This document shows, one piece after another, positions 41,254 through 50,390 of a stretch of DNA of 64,000 nucleotides. Positions within the stretch are counted from its first letter, which is position 1, and every line of letters starts with the position of its first letter. The translations under genes were made by a program, and so were the position numbers. Where the stretch lies: the NCBI RefSeq assembly GCF_011753055.1, contig NZ_VWWJ01000001.1:1-64000 (forward strand), written 5' to 3'. The DNA is from Burkholderia sp. Ax-1719. GTDB lineage: Bacteria > Pseudomonadota > Gammaproteobacteria > Burkholderiales > Burkholderiaceae. The notes under the pieces were generated by a model. It made no database searches. It was given only the letters and a program-made list of their open reading frames with translations, and was not told where the DNA came from.

Positions 41254-43161
41254 ATGAACGACACCCTCCCCTTCCAGCGCGCGACGCAAGCCACCGTCGA
41301 CGCCCAGATCGCCGTACAACATGGCCTGCCCACCGACGACCCGCTCGATATCGAGGAAGCGCAGCGTGGCTTTATCGGCACGATCCCCGACGCCGAGATC
41401 CGCGACGACTACGGTCGGCTGGTCTGGAGCATGGCCGACTACGCCTTCCTCGACGAAGAGTGCGCACCGCCGACGGCCCATCCCGCGCTGTGGCGCCAGG
41501 CGCGCCTCAACCGCCTGCATGGTCTGTTCGCTGTGACCGACCGCATTTATCAGGTACGCGGATTCGATCTCTCGAACATGACGCTGATCGAAGGCGATAG
41601 CGGCCTCATCATCATCGATCCGCTCACCTGCCGCGAGACGGCGCACGCAGCGCTCGAACTCTACTACGCACATCGGCCGCGCCGCCCGGTCGTCGCCGTG
41701 ATCTACAGCCATAGTCATACGGATCACTTCGGCGGCGTGAAAGGCGTCATCGACGAAGCAAGCGTGCGCGCAGGACGGTGCGCGATCATCGCGCCCGAAG
41801 GCTTCATGGAAGAGGCGGTATCGGAGAACGTGCTGGCCGGCACCGCCATGGAGCGGCGCTCGCAATTCCAGTTTGGACAGACGCTGGCGCGCAGCGCCTG
41901 CTGCCAGATCGACGCGGGCCTGGGCAAGACCATGCCGAGCGGCGCGGTCACGCTGATCGAACCCACCCAGCTCATCCGTGAGGAAACCGAAACACATACG
42001 ATCGACGGTATAGAGATCGTCTTTCAGCTAACGCCGGATAGCGAAGCGCCCGCCGAAATGCACTTCTTCTTCCCGCAACTACGCGCGCTGAACGTGGCGG
42101 AGAATGGCACGCGCACGCTTCACAATCTCTGCCCGCTGCGGGGCGCGCAGGTGCGCAATGCGAAACTCTGGTCGCGCTACCTCAATCAGGCGATCGAGCG
42201 TTACGCCGGCCACGCCGATGTCGTGTTCGCACAGCATCATTGGCCTACCTGGGGCACGACACGCCTGACCGGCTTCCTCGAACAGCAGCGCGATCTCTAC
42301 AAATATCTGCACGACCAGACACTGCGCCTGATGAATCGCGGCCAGACCGCCGCCGAAATCGCCGAATCGCTCGCTTTGCCCGACGCGCTCGCCGCCCAAT
42401 GGCACACGCGCGGCTATTACGGCACGATTTCGCATAACGTCAAAGCGATCTACCAGCGCTATCTGAGCTGGTACGACGGCAATCCCGCGCACTTGCACGC
42501 CCTGCCCGACGAACTGGCCGCGTCGCGCTATGTCGAGTACATGGGTGGCGCTCAGGCGATGCTCGAACGCGCGCGCCGCGATTTCGACCGTGGCGAGTAT
42601 CGCTGGGTCGCGGAGATCATGAACCGCCTCGTGTTTGCGCAGCCGGAACTGCGCGCAGCGCGCGAACTGGGCGCAGCAGCGCTCGAACAAATGGGCTTTC
42701 AGGCCGAATCGGCGACATGGCGCAACGCCTATCTGCTGGGTGCGCGCGAATTGCGGGAGGGAGCGGGCGCGGCAGCGGGGCACGTCATGCGCAGCCAGGA
42801 TCTCGTGCGCTCGCTCAGCGACGGCGCTTTCTTCGATTATCTCGCCGTGATGGTGGATGGTCTTAAAGCGCAAAACCTGGACATCCGCATGAGCTGGCAC
42901 TTCACCGATCGCAATGCGCGCTACGCGCTGACTCTCAAACACGGTGCACTGACGTGGTCCACAACGCCCCATCGCGACAGTCACGATCTGGGCATTGCGA
43001 TGACGCGCGCGACGCTCGATCGCATCCTGCTGGGTGAAACGCAATTCGGTGCGGCCGTCGCTGAAGGCGATATCGCGCTCGATGGCGCAAAGGCGCTGTT
43101 TGGCGCATTCCTGAAGACGCTGGAAAAGCCAGATGGACGTTTCAACGTCGTTGAGCCTTGA
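41254..43161 (+). CDS. Metallo-beta-lactamase-fold alkylsulfatase (class III)
   Basis: This is a 635-residue enzyme. The zinc site is YSHSHTDHFGG (H153, H155, D157, H158), preceded by NMTLIEGDSGLIIIDPLT. A helical dimerisation domain (about 370-510) and a C-terminal SCP2-like domain (about 520-635) follow, as in SdsA1/BDS1-type enzymes that cleave primary alkyl sulfates such as SDS to alcohol and sulfate. No signal peptide is visible, unlike secreted SdsA1, so this form acts in the cytosol after uptake. The ATG at 41254 was chosen by the family N-terminus; the frame is open upstream without homology. Closely related proteins may act on other sulfate or phosphate esters. Confidence 0.9.
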   Translation: MNDTLPFQRATQATVDAQIAVQHGLPTDDPLDIEEAQRGFIGTIPDAEIRDDYGRLVWSMADYAFLDEECAPPTAHPALWRQARLNRLHGLFAVTDRIYQVRGFDLSNMTLIEGDSGLIIIDPLTCRETAHAALELYYAHRPRRPVVAVIYSHSHTDHFGGVKGVIDEASVRAGRCAIIAPEGFMEEAVSENVLAGTAMERRSQFQFGQTLARSACCQIDAGLGKTMPSGAVTLIEPTQLIREETETHTIDGIEIVFQLTPDSEAPAEMHFFFPQLRALNVAENGTRTLHNLCPLRGAQVRNAKLWSRYLNQAIERYAGHADVVFAQHHWPTWGTTRLTGFLEQQRDLYKYLHDQTLRLMNRGQTAAEIAESLALPDALAAQWHTRGYYGTISHNVKAIYQRYLSWYDGNPAHLHALPDELAASRYVEYMGGAQAMLERARRDFDRGEYRWVAEIMNRLVFAQPELRAARELGAAALEQMGFQAESATWRNAYLLGARELREGAGAAAGHVMRSQDLVRSLSDGAFFDYLAVMVDGLKAQNLDIRMSWHFTDRNARYALTLKHGALTWSTTPHRDSHDLGIAMTRATLDRILLGETQFGAAVAEGDIALDGAKALFGAFLKTLEKPDGRFNVVEP

Positions 43162-43334
43162 TTGAAGCGGTTCTGCGCTGCCCGTTGGCATTGTCGGGGT
43201 TAATGCGGACATGCTCGCGAGGAATGTGTCTATGCCCAACGCTTGATGGCGAAACCGGAAACGCTCCGACACACTGATCATCGATGACGATTCATTCGTT
43301 ATCCATATCAATTAAAAGAGAATCAAGGAGACAG

Positions 43335-44396
43335 ATGAAAAAGCTTCTACTGAGCGTTCTCGTCGGCGCGACTCTTCCGGCTTGCGTGCACGCGCAATCG
43401 AGCGTGACACTGTATGGCTACCTGGGCGGCGGTGTGCGCTGGACCAACGGTCTCAACGGCGGCAGCGCCGTGGCCTTCAATAACAATATTCTGGCGGGCA
43501 ACCGCTTTGGGCTTGCTGGCGAGGAAGATCTGGGTGGCGGCGTCAAGGCGATTTTCAAGCTGGAAAACGCCTTCAATAGCGGCACCGGCGCGCTCAAGAG
43601 TTCGAGCGTGCTGTTTTCGCAGGCGGCTTATGTGGGATTCAACGGCAACTATGGACGTCTGACCTTCGGGCGTCAGGTGAGCGCGAACGAATATTTTTCG
43701 ATTCTCGTCGATCCGCTCAATGGTCAGGGCCAGTCGCTCGCAGTCTCGCCCAACGCGCTCTACTACTTCAACTTCTTCACCTACGACACGCGCTTCAACA
43801 ACACCATCAGCTACCTGGGGCGCGTGGGTGGATTCCGTTATGGCGCGAGTTATTCGCCCGGAGGCGTGGCCGGCAATACGCGCGCCGGCAGCAACGTTTC
43901 AGGAATGGCGCTGTATCAATGGGGCGGCGGCCTCGCGGGCTTTGGCTATCAGAAGCAATGGAACGCCACCGCCACACAGTGGGCCGAGACCTTCCAGGGC
44001 GGCGGCTCGCTCGTGATGGGCCCGGCGCGCCTGTTCCTCAGCTACGCGGATCTGCATGTGAGCGCCGCCACGGCGGGGGCACCGGAGCGGCACGACCAGA
44101 TGCCGGGTGCGGGCCTTGTCGTCGTGCCCACGCCCGCGATCCAGTTGACCGCCGCGGTCTACTACGATCGCGCAAGCCATCTGGCGAACGCGAAAAGTGG
44201 CGACGGCCACAAGCTCACCACGTACGCCGTCGCGGAGTATTTCCTTTCCAAGCGTACCGAGATTTACGCAGAGGCCGATTTCAACGGACTGCAGGGCGCG
44301 TACCGCAATGATGCGCTGAATATCGCGGGACTCGGCATACGCGCGGGCACTGCGTCGACAACGGGCGTTTCGGTGGGATTGATGACGCGGTTTTAA
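43335..44396 (+). CDS. Trimeric porin of the alkylsulfatase cluster
   Basis: This is a 353-residue outer-membrane porin. The signal peptide is 1-21 (MKKLLLSVLVGATLPACVHA, then QSSVTLYG). The marks RFGLAGEEDLGGGVKAIFKLE and FSQAAYVGF and the last residue Phe (VGLMTRF) are standard. The ATG at 43335 has AAGGAGACAG upstream. It lies 173 bp after the alkylsulfatase on the same strand and may have its own promoter in that gap. It would let the cluster's substrate cross the outer membrane. Confidence 0.93.
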   Translation: MKKLLLSVLVGATLPACVHAQSSVTLYGYLGGGVRWTNGLNGGSAVAFNNNILAGNRFGLAGEEDLGGGVKAIFKLENAFNSGTGALKSSSVLFSQAAYVGFNGNYGRLTFGRQVSANEYFSILVDPLNGQGQSLAVSPNALYYFNFFTYDTRFNNTISYLGRVGGFRYGASYSPGGVAGNTRAGSNVSGMALYQWGGGLAGFGYQKQWNATATQWAETFQGGGSLVMGPARLFLSYADLHVSAATAGAPERHDQMPGAGLVVVPTPAIQLTAAVYYDRASHLANAKSGDGHKLTTYAVAEYFLSKRTEIYAEADFNGLQGAYRNDALNIAGLGIRAGTASTTGVSVGLMTRF

Positions 44397-44555
44397 AGCG
44401 CGAACGCGGCGCGGCGCGCCATCGGCAACAGACTTTACACGTTGTTACCCGCACGTAGCGGACGGCTGGACGGGCATTCCTTATACTCCGCCGCATCCGC
44501 TACCGAACGACGGCCCGCCGCGTACATTGCGCGCTGCGCCGCAGAAAACACCGTG

Positions 44556-45206
44556 ATGCCCATGCTCTCTACCCGCTCTGCCCTGACCGCCGCGCTCGTC
44601 GCCGCTACCGCCGTTTCGCTGTCCGCGTGTGTTGCGCCGGGCTACGGGCCGGGTTATTCGTCTTATGGTTCGCAACAGGGCTATCAAGGCCAATATGCCC
44701 AGCCCGCGTATGCGCAACCGGCCACTGTGCAGCAACCGGCCTATGCTCCGCCGCCGCCCCCGCCTGCGCAGCCGTATGACTCGCAAAATAGCGGGCAATA
44801 CAGCGGCCAGTACAACAATTCGCAGTACAACAACCCGCAGTACAACAACCCGCAGTACAACAACCAATACGCTGCGCAGTACGGCACGATCTCCGCAATC
44901 CACCCGGTCAGCAGCGCCACGAGCGCAGGCGGCGTCGGCGGCACCGTCGTGGGTGCGCTGGTGGGCGGCGTGCTCGGCAACCAGATCGGCCGTGGTCATG
45001 GCCGCGACGCCGCAACCGTTATCGGCGCACTGGGCGGCGCCTATGCAGGCAACCAGATCGGCCAGCAAATGAGCGGTCCGGCCGGCTATCGCATCGACGT
45101 GCAGTTGAGCGATGGCTCGACGCGCGCCTTCGACGTCCCGACGCCTGGCGATCTGCATCCGGGCGACCGCGTGCAGATCAACGGCAGCCAGCTTTCACGT
45201 TATTGA
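44556..45206 (+). CDS. Glycine-zipper outer-membrane lipoprotein with QYNNP repeats
   Basis: This is a 216-residue lipoprotein. The lipobox LSAC gives the lipidated Cys at about C25. A Tyr/Gln/Pro-rich low-complexity segment (25-105) includes a tandem QYNNP repeat. A glycine-zipper membrane hairpin follows (GGVGGTVVGALVGGVLGNQIG and the GALGGAYAGNQIGQQM block), as in the SlyB/PcP/YcfJ family, then a short C-terminal beta domain (YRIDVQLSDGSTRAFDV to the end). Such proteins sit in the outer membrane and respond to envelope stress. The ATG at 44556 or the ATG at 44562 could be the start; both retain the lipobox. Confidence 0.87.
   Translation: MPMLSTRSALTAALVAATAVSLSACVAPGYGPGYSSYGSQQGYQGQYAQPAYAQPATVQQPAYAPPPPPPAQPYDSQNSGQYSGQYNNSQYNNPQYNNPQYNNQYAAQYGTISAIHPVSSATSAGGVGGTVVGALVGGVLGNQIGRGHGRDAATVIGALGGAYAGNQIGQQMSGPAGYRIDVQLSDGSTRAFDVPTPGDLHPGDRVQINGSQLSRY
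44808..44867 (+). repeat. Four tandem copies of a 15-bp coding repeat
   Basis: CAGTACAACAAYYCG-type units start at 44808, 44823, 44838 and 44853. Copies 2 and 3 are identical. Each unit encodes QYNNP or a close variant, so slippage would change protein length without breaking the frame. Confidence 0.85.
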
Positions 45207-45218
45207 TTTTGTAACTGC

Positions 45219-45249
45219 CGCGAATCGTCATCGAGCATGACGATTCGCG
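45219..45249. terminator. Bidirectional terminator hairpin between lipoprotein and fadD
   Basis: CGCGAATCGTCAT (45219-45231) and ATGACGATTCGCG (45237-45249) are perfect 13-bp arms around CGAGC. It lies between two convergent stop codons (45206 and 45273). Confidence 0.8.
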
Positions 45250-45272
45250 TAGCCGATCCCGAAATCAGACGC

Positions 45273-46946
45273 TCACGCGCGGCCATCGCGCAGTTCGCGC
45301 CGCAAAATCTTGCCGATATTGCTTTTAGGCAGACCGTCGCGGAACTCCACCAGCTTGGGCCGCTTGTAACCCGTCAAACGCTCCTTGCACCAGTTGAAAA
45401 TCTCGGCGTCGGTCAGCGCCGGATCTCTTCGCACCACGAAGATTTTCACGGCCTCGCCCGAGTGACGATCCGGCACGCCCACGGCCGCCACTTCGAACAC
45501 GCCAGGATGCTGCGCCACCACATCCTCGACTTCATTCGGGTAGACGTTGAAACCCGACACCAGAATCATGTCCTTCTTGCGGTCCACGATCTTCACCAGA
45601 CCGCTTTCGTCCATCACCGCAATATCTCCCGATTTGAAGAAGCCATCGGGCGTCATCACTTTTGCGGTTTCGTCGGGGCGTTGCCAGTAACCGGCCATGA
45701 CCTGCGGACCGCGAATGCAGAGTTCGCCCGGCACACCCACGCCGAGCACGTTGTTATCGTCGTCGCGGATGGACACTTCGGCAGAGGGCAGCGGCAAGCC
45801 GATCGTGCCGCTCCAGGTCACGGCAACCGGCGAATTGCAGGTCACGCACGCCGAGGTCTCAGTCAGGCCATAGCCCTCCACCACCGGAACGCCGGTCTTT
45901 TCGAACCAGCGTTTCGCCACCGCTTCCTGCACGGCCATGCCGCCGCCCACTACCGCGAAAAGCTGCGAGAAGTCGAGCTTGTCGAAGTCGGGATGATCGA
46001 GCATCGCGTTATAAAGCGTGTTCACGGCGGGGAACATGGTGATGCGATACGCACGCAGCGTCTCAATCATGCCCGCCATATCGCGCGGATTGGGAATCAG
46101 CACGGAAAGGCCGCCCGTATGGATGCTCAGCAAGCCGCACACTGTCAACGCAAACACGTGATAGAGCGGCAACGCCGCAACGGTCACGTTCTGCGTCACG
46201 TCAGGACGTTTCGCGCGTGCGGGTTCGAGCCACGCCTGGGTCTGCAACAGATTGGCGATGAGGTTGCGATGCAGCAGCGTAGCGCCCTTCGATACGCCCG
46301 TGGTGCCGCCCGTGTACTGGAGGAAGGCGATATCGTCGAGGCCCTGCTCCACGCGCTTGAATGGCAGGCGCGCGCCCTGCGCGATCGCCGCGTTAAAACG
46401 CGTGTGCCCCGGCAAATCCCAGGCGGGCACCATCTTTTTGACCCGCCGCACCATGAAGTTCACCAGCCAGCCTTTCATGCCAAGCAGATCGCCCATGGTT
46501 GCGACCACAACATGTTTGACGGACGTGTGTTGCACCACCGCTTGCAGCGTAGTGGCGAAATTCTCCAGCAACACGATGGCTTCAGCGCCGCTGTCCTTGA
46601 GTTGATGTTCGAGTTCGCGCGGCGTATAGAGCGGATTCACGTTCACCACCACATAACCCGCGCGCAGGATCGCGGCCAGCGCAACCGGATATTGCAGCAC
46701 GTTGGGCATCATGATCGCCACGCGCGCACCGCGTTCAAGGCCCTTTGATTGCAGCCACGCGGCAAGCCTGCGCGAAAGCGTATCGAGTTCGGCATAGCTG
46801 ATGGATTTGCCCATGCACGCGAATGCAGGTCGCTCGCCAAATTGCCGGAAGCTCTCCTCGAAAAGTGCCGTGATGGAGCCATAGCGCGACATGTCGATCT
46901 CGGCAGGCACGCCCGACGGGTAGGAATGGAGCCAGGGTTTATTCAT
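45273..46946 (-). CDS. fadD: Long-chain fatty acid CoA ligase
   Basis: This is a 557-residue AMP-forming ligase of normal FadD length. It has FLQYTGGTTGVSKGATLLHRN (AMP loop), VEGYGLTETSACV, GDIAVMDESGLVKIVDRKKDMILVSGFNVYP (hinge) and the C-terminal LPKSNIGKILRRELR with the catalytic Lys. It converts fatty acid, ATP and CoA to acyl-CoA at the inner membrane. The ATG at 46946 (MNKPWLHSYPSGVPAEID) was preferred over a TTG at 46967 because it matches the family N-terminus. It follows the LplT-PlsC fusion gene by 51 bp on the same strand, so it may also supply activated acyl chains for phospholipid repair. Confidence 0.93.
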   Translation of the reverse strand: MNKPWLHSYPSGVPAEIDMSRYGSITALFEESFRQFGERPAFACMGKSISYAELDTLSRRLAAWLQSKGLERGARVAIMMPNVLQYPVALAAILRAGYVVVNVNPLYTPRELEHQLKDSGAEAIVLLENFATTLQAVVQHTSVKHVVVATMGDLLGMKGWLVNFMVRRVKKMVPAWDLPGHTRFNAAIAQGARLPFKRVEQGLDDIAFLQYTGGTTGVSKGATLLHRNLIANLLQTQAWLEPARAKRPDVTQNVTVAALPLYHVFALTVCGLLSIHTGGLSVLIPNPRDMAGMIETLRAYRITMFPAVNTLYNAMLDHPDFDKLDFSQLFAVVGGGMAVQEAVAKRWFEKTGVPVVEGYGLTETSACVTCNSPVAVTWSGTIGLPLPSAEVSIRDDDNNVLGVGVPGELCIRGPQVMAGYWQRPDETAKVMTPDGFFKSGDIAVMDESGLVKIVDRKKDMILVSGFNVYPNEVEDVVAQHPGVFEVAAVGVPDRHSGEAVKIFVVRRDPALTDAEIFNWCKERLTGYKRPKLVEFRDGLPKSNIGKILRRELRDGRA

Positions 46947-46997
46947 GGTGTGGTCGAGGTAACTCAAAAAATATTGGGACGCGTATCGAGCGTGTTT

Positions 46998-48914
46998 TCA
47001 GGGCTGCGCACCGCGCAATGTCTGCACGATTTCCTGCAGCCGCTGCGGCGAAGCCTCTGCTGGGGCGAGCGGTTCGCCCACCGCCAGCGTGAGACGGCTC
47101 ATCGCGCGCAGACGCAGCGGACGCGGCATGCGGGAGCGCTCGTCGCGTGAAAACACGCTGCCCCACAGGCCTTGCAGCGCCATCGGCACAACCGGCGCGG
47201 GCACGCGGCGCAGGATTTCCGTGACTCCATGACGGAAAGTGTTCATTTCACCGGTGCGCGTGAGCTTGCCTTCCGGGAAAATGCAAACCAGTTCGCCTTC
47301 GGCCAGCGCCTGGGCGCAATGCGCATAAGCCTGATCGAGCAGTTCGGCATTTTCGTGCGCGGGGGCAATCGGAATGGCCTTCACATGACGGAACAACCAG
47401 CCGACAAGACGCGAACGGAAGATGCGGTGATCCATCACGAAGCGGATCGGGCGCGGGCTTTCGGCCATGATCACAACGGCATCGACAAAGCTGACGTGAT
47501 TGCAGACGAGCACCGCCGCGCCTTCATGCGGAATGCGTTGCGTATCGACAAGACGAATGCGATAAAACGTATGCACCAGCACCCATGCAATAAAACGCAG
47601 CATGAATTCCGGCACGAGCGAGTAAATGTACACGGCAATCGCGATATTCAACAGCCCTGTAATCAGGAAAAGCCCCGGAATACCCACGCCCGCCGCGCCA
47701 AGCGCCACGCCCATCAGCGCGGAAGCAATCATGAATAATGCATTGAGAATATTGTTTGCGGCAATGATGCGGGCGCGATGCGTCGCCTTGCTGCGGCTTT
47801 GAATCAGCGCATAAAGCGGCACGCTATAAAAGCCGCCAAACATCGCAAGCAGAAACAGATCGGCCAGCACACGCCAATGAGCGGCAGCGCCCATGAATTC
47901 GCTCACGGTTTGCAGATGGGCGTGCGCCGGCAGCGCGTGGCTCGCAAAAAACAGGTCGATCGCGAACACGCTCATGCCGATCGAACCAAGCGGCACGAGG
48001 CCAATTTCGATACGTCCGCGCGAGAGACGCTCGCACAGCAGCGAACCGATGCCAATACCCGCCGAAAACGTCGCCAGCAGCACGGTCACGACATCGGGAT
48101 TCGCGCTGAGCACGTCCTTCGCGAAACCGAAGAACGACGAGAGCAACGTTGCGCCCACGAACCAGAGCCACGAAATCCCGAGCAGGCCAAGAAAAACCGT
48201 GCGATCTTCGCGCGCGATCTGCAGATTGCGCCACGTCTCGCCGATAGGATTCCAGTTGATGCGCAGATCGGGCTGCGGCGCGGGTGAAGCCGGCACGCGC
48301 GACGACACGATACGCCCCACGAGCGCCATCACCACACACAGGGCCGCCAGCAGCATCGCCCCCAAGCCACCCGCAGCGGCAGCCGCGCCGCCCGCCACGG
48401 TGCCCAGCAGGATCGCGACGAAAGTGCCCATTTCGACGAGACCGTTGCCACCCACGAGTTCGGCGTCCGCGAGATGTTGCGGCAGATACGCGTATTTCAC
48501 CGGGCCGAACAGCGTCGAATGCACGCCCATCAGAAACGTGCAGCAATACAGCAGTGCCGCGCTATGCAACATGAATCCCGCGCCGCCAATCAACATCGCG
48601 ACGATCTCGAAGTTCTTGACGAAGCGCGTGAGCGCGGCCTTGTCGAAGCGGTCCGCGATCTGCCCGGAGGTGGCCGAGAACAGCACGAAGGGCAGAACGA
48701 ACAGCGCGGGAATCACAAACGCCGCCGTTTTCGCATCGACGCCTGCGAAGCTCGACGCCTCGTAGGTCACGAGCGACGTAAAGCCAATCTTGAACGCGTT
48801 GTCGTTGAGCGCGCCGAGGAATTGCGTCCAGAAAAACGGCGCGAAGCGGCGCTCGCGCAACAAGGCGAACTGTGAGGGTTCATCACGGCGTTCGCGGCTA
48901 GCGGTAGAGGTCAT
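46998..48914 (-). CDS. LplT-like flippase fused to a PlsC-type acyltransferase
   Basis: This is a 638-residue fusion. Residues about 20-420 are an MFS transporter of the lysophospholipid-flipping LplT type (FAPFFWTQFLGALNDNAFKIGF, then 12 hydrophobic segments). Residues about 440-638 are a glycerolipid acyltransferase with ILVCNHVSFVDAV (HxxxxD-type motif) and FPEGKLTRTGEMNTFRHG. The likely role is to bring lysophospholipids back across the inner membrane and reacylate them. In E. coli the acyltransferase is fused to an acyl-ACP synthetase (Aas) with LplT separate; here the split is different, and the ligase role may be taken by the adjacent FadD. Start ATG 48914. Confidence 0.9.
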   Translation of the reverse strand: MTSTASRERRDEPSQFALLRERRFAPFFWTQFLGALNDNAFKIGFTSLVTYEASSFAGVDAKTAAFVIPALFVLPFVLFSATSGQIADRFDKAALTRFVKNFEIVAMLIGGAGFMLHSAALLYCCTFLMGVHSTLFGPVKYAYLPQHLADAELVGGNGLVEMGTFVAILLGTVAGGAAAAAGGLGAMLLAALCVVMALVGRIVSSRVPASPAPQPDLRINWNPIGETWRNLQIAREDRTVFLGLLGISWLWFVGATLLSSFFGFAKDVLSANPDVVTVLLATFSAGIGIGSLLCERLSRGRIEIGLVPLGSIGMSVFAIDLFFASHALPAHAHLQTVSEFMGAAAHWRVLADLFLLAMFGGFYSVPLYALIQSRSKATHRARIIAANNILNALFMIASALMGVALGAAGVGIPGLFLITGLLNIAIAVYIYSLVPEFMLRFIAWVLVHTFYRIRLVDTQRIPHEGAAVLVCNHVSFVDAVVIMAESPRPIRFVMDHRIFRSRLVGWLFRHVKAIPIAPAHENAELLDQAYAHCAQALAEGELVCIFPEGKLTRTGEMNTFRHGVTEILRRVPAPVVPMALQGLWGSVFSRDERSRMPRPLRLRAMSRLTLAVGEPLAPAEASPQRLQEIVQTLRGAQP

Positions 48915-49091
48915 GTGTGGCTCGTGAGCGTGCGGAGTGATCGGTCAGAGGGCGCGCGGTGCAGTTTGCCGCCGACATCGGCGCCCGGCCAGAAGACGAA
49001 GCCAGTATGACGATCAGGATCAAATCCGATGCAAACTCATGCTAGAGTGACCGCTAATGCCACCATAAGTATCATTTTTCAATACTTTCTG

Positions 49092-49835
49092 ATGAGCCAA
49101 ACTGCCCAACTGGTCGAAACGCTGAAGCGGCAATTGCGCGCGCGGCGGATGACCTACCGTGACGTGGCGCAAGCGCTACGCGTCTCCGAACCCAGTGTGA
49201 AAAGGCTTTTTTCCAAGGGGCGCTTCACGCTGGACCGGCTGGAGGAGATTTGCGGGCTGTTGGGCTTTACCGTTGCCGAACTGGTGCAGGAAGCCGCGGC
49301 GACGGTGCCGCAACTACGCATCCTCAGCCAGGCGCAGGAGGCGCAACTCGTCTCGAATGAGCGGCTGCTGCTGGTGACGGTCTGCGCGCTCAACCACTGG
49401 ACGCTCGACGATATCGTCGCGATCTATACGTTCACGCGCGCGGAATGTCTGAAGCTGCTGCTTTCGCTCGACCGTATGGGATTGATTGCGCTGCTGCCCG
49501 GCGATCGCATCCGACTGCTGGTGGCCCGCGATTTCGACTGGATTCCGGGCGGACCAATCCGGCAGTATTTCAAGGCGCGCGGGCTGGGAGATTTTCTTGA
49601 CGACAGCTTCGCGGGCGCGGGGGAATCGCTCGAATTCACCCAGGGCATGCTGACCGAAGCGGCGCGTGCAGAACTTGCGGTGGAATTGCGCCGGTTGCGC
49701 AGCAAGTTTGCGGCCTTGCACGATGAATCGGCGTCCGCGCCGCTCACGCATCGGCGCGGCACGGGTCTGCTGATCGGCACGCGGGAATGGGAGCCGCGCA
49801 TGTTTGCCGAATTGCGGCGCGAAGTCGCCGACTGA
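49092..49835 (+). CDS. XRE-type transcriptional regulator
   Basis: This is a 247-residue protein. Its N-terminal helix-turn-helix is MTYRDVAQALRVSEPSVKRLFSKGRFTLDRLEEICGLLG (about 18-57). The rest (60-247) is a helical domain without a motif I recognise, possibly a ligand or dimerisation domain. I chose the ATG at 49092 because it places MSQTAQLVETLKRQL directly before the HTH; an ATG at 49029 in frame is possible. No strong ribosome-binding site is visible. It is divergent from the LplT-PlsC/fadD genes and may control them. Confidence 0.82.
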   Translation: MSQTAQLVETLKRQLRARRMTYRDVAQALRVSEPSVKRLFSKGRFTLDRLEEICGLLGFTVAELVQEAAATVPQLRILSQAQEAQLVSNERLLLVTVCALNHWTLDDIVAIYTFTRAECLKLLLSLDRMGLIALLPGDRIRLLVARDFDWIPGGPIRQYFKARGLGDFLDDSFAGAGESLEFTQGMLTEAARAELAVELRRLRSKFAALHDESASAPLTHRRGTGLLIGTREWEPRMFAELRREVAD

Positions 49836-49859
49836 GCGTAGCCGGCGAGATACCGGCCA

Positions 49860-50390
49860 TCAGCCGTCGACAGGTTTGGCGGGCGTATCCAGCAGCAATT
49901 GATAGAACGCCAGATCGAGCCAGCGGCCGAATTTGAAGCCCACTTCCGGCAACGTGCCGACGTGCCTGAATCCCAGCCGCTCGTGCAAAGCGATACTGCC
50001 CGCATTGGTCGCGTCGATCGCGCCCATCAGGGCATGCACATCGTTCTCGCGCGCAGCGGCGATCACCGCATCCATGATGACGCGCCCCAGCCCGCGGCCG
50101 CGATGATCCTTGTGCACATACACGGAATGCTCCATCGTGTACTTGAACGCGGGAAACGCGCGGAACGTGCCATAGCTGCCGAAGGCCAGCAAGGTGCCGC
50201 TTTCGTCTTCCACGCCGATCACCGGGAAATTCCCCGCACGTTTGGCTTCGAACCACGCCACCATCTTTTGCGCGTCGCGCGGCTTGTAGTCGTACAGCGC
50301 CGTCGAATTGACGATGGCGTCGTTGAAGATCTCCAGGATCGCATCGGCATGACGCTCGTGGGTGCATTGCACGATGATGGGATCACTCAT
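49860..50390 (-). CDS. GNAT-family N-acetyltransferase (phosphinothricin acetyltransferase-like)
   Basis: This is a 176-residue acetyl-CoA-dependent acetyltransferase. The acetyl-CoA loop is HKDHRGRGLGRVIMDAVI (about 93-110), and the N-terminal HADAILEIFNDAIVNSTALYDYKPR matches the Pat/YncA subgroup, which acetylates phosphinothricin, methionine sulfone or similar small amino acids. AAAGGAC precedes the ATG. The start overlaps the stop of the XRE-cupin regulator as ATGA, so the two genes are translated together. Confidence 0.9.
   Translation of the reverse strand: MSDPIIVQCTHERHADAILEIFNDAIVNSTALYDYKPRDAQKMVAWFEAKRAGNFPVIGVEDESGTLLAFGSYGTFRAFPAFKYTMEHSVYVHKDHRGRGLGRVIMDAVIAAARENDVHALMGAIDATNAGSIALHERLGFRHVGTLPEVGFKFGRWLDLAFYQLLLDTPAKPVDG

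Noticed and set aside
44808..44867. CRISPR-like array
   Set aside because: The units are 15 bp, directly joined without spacers, and lie in frame inside a lipoprotein gene.
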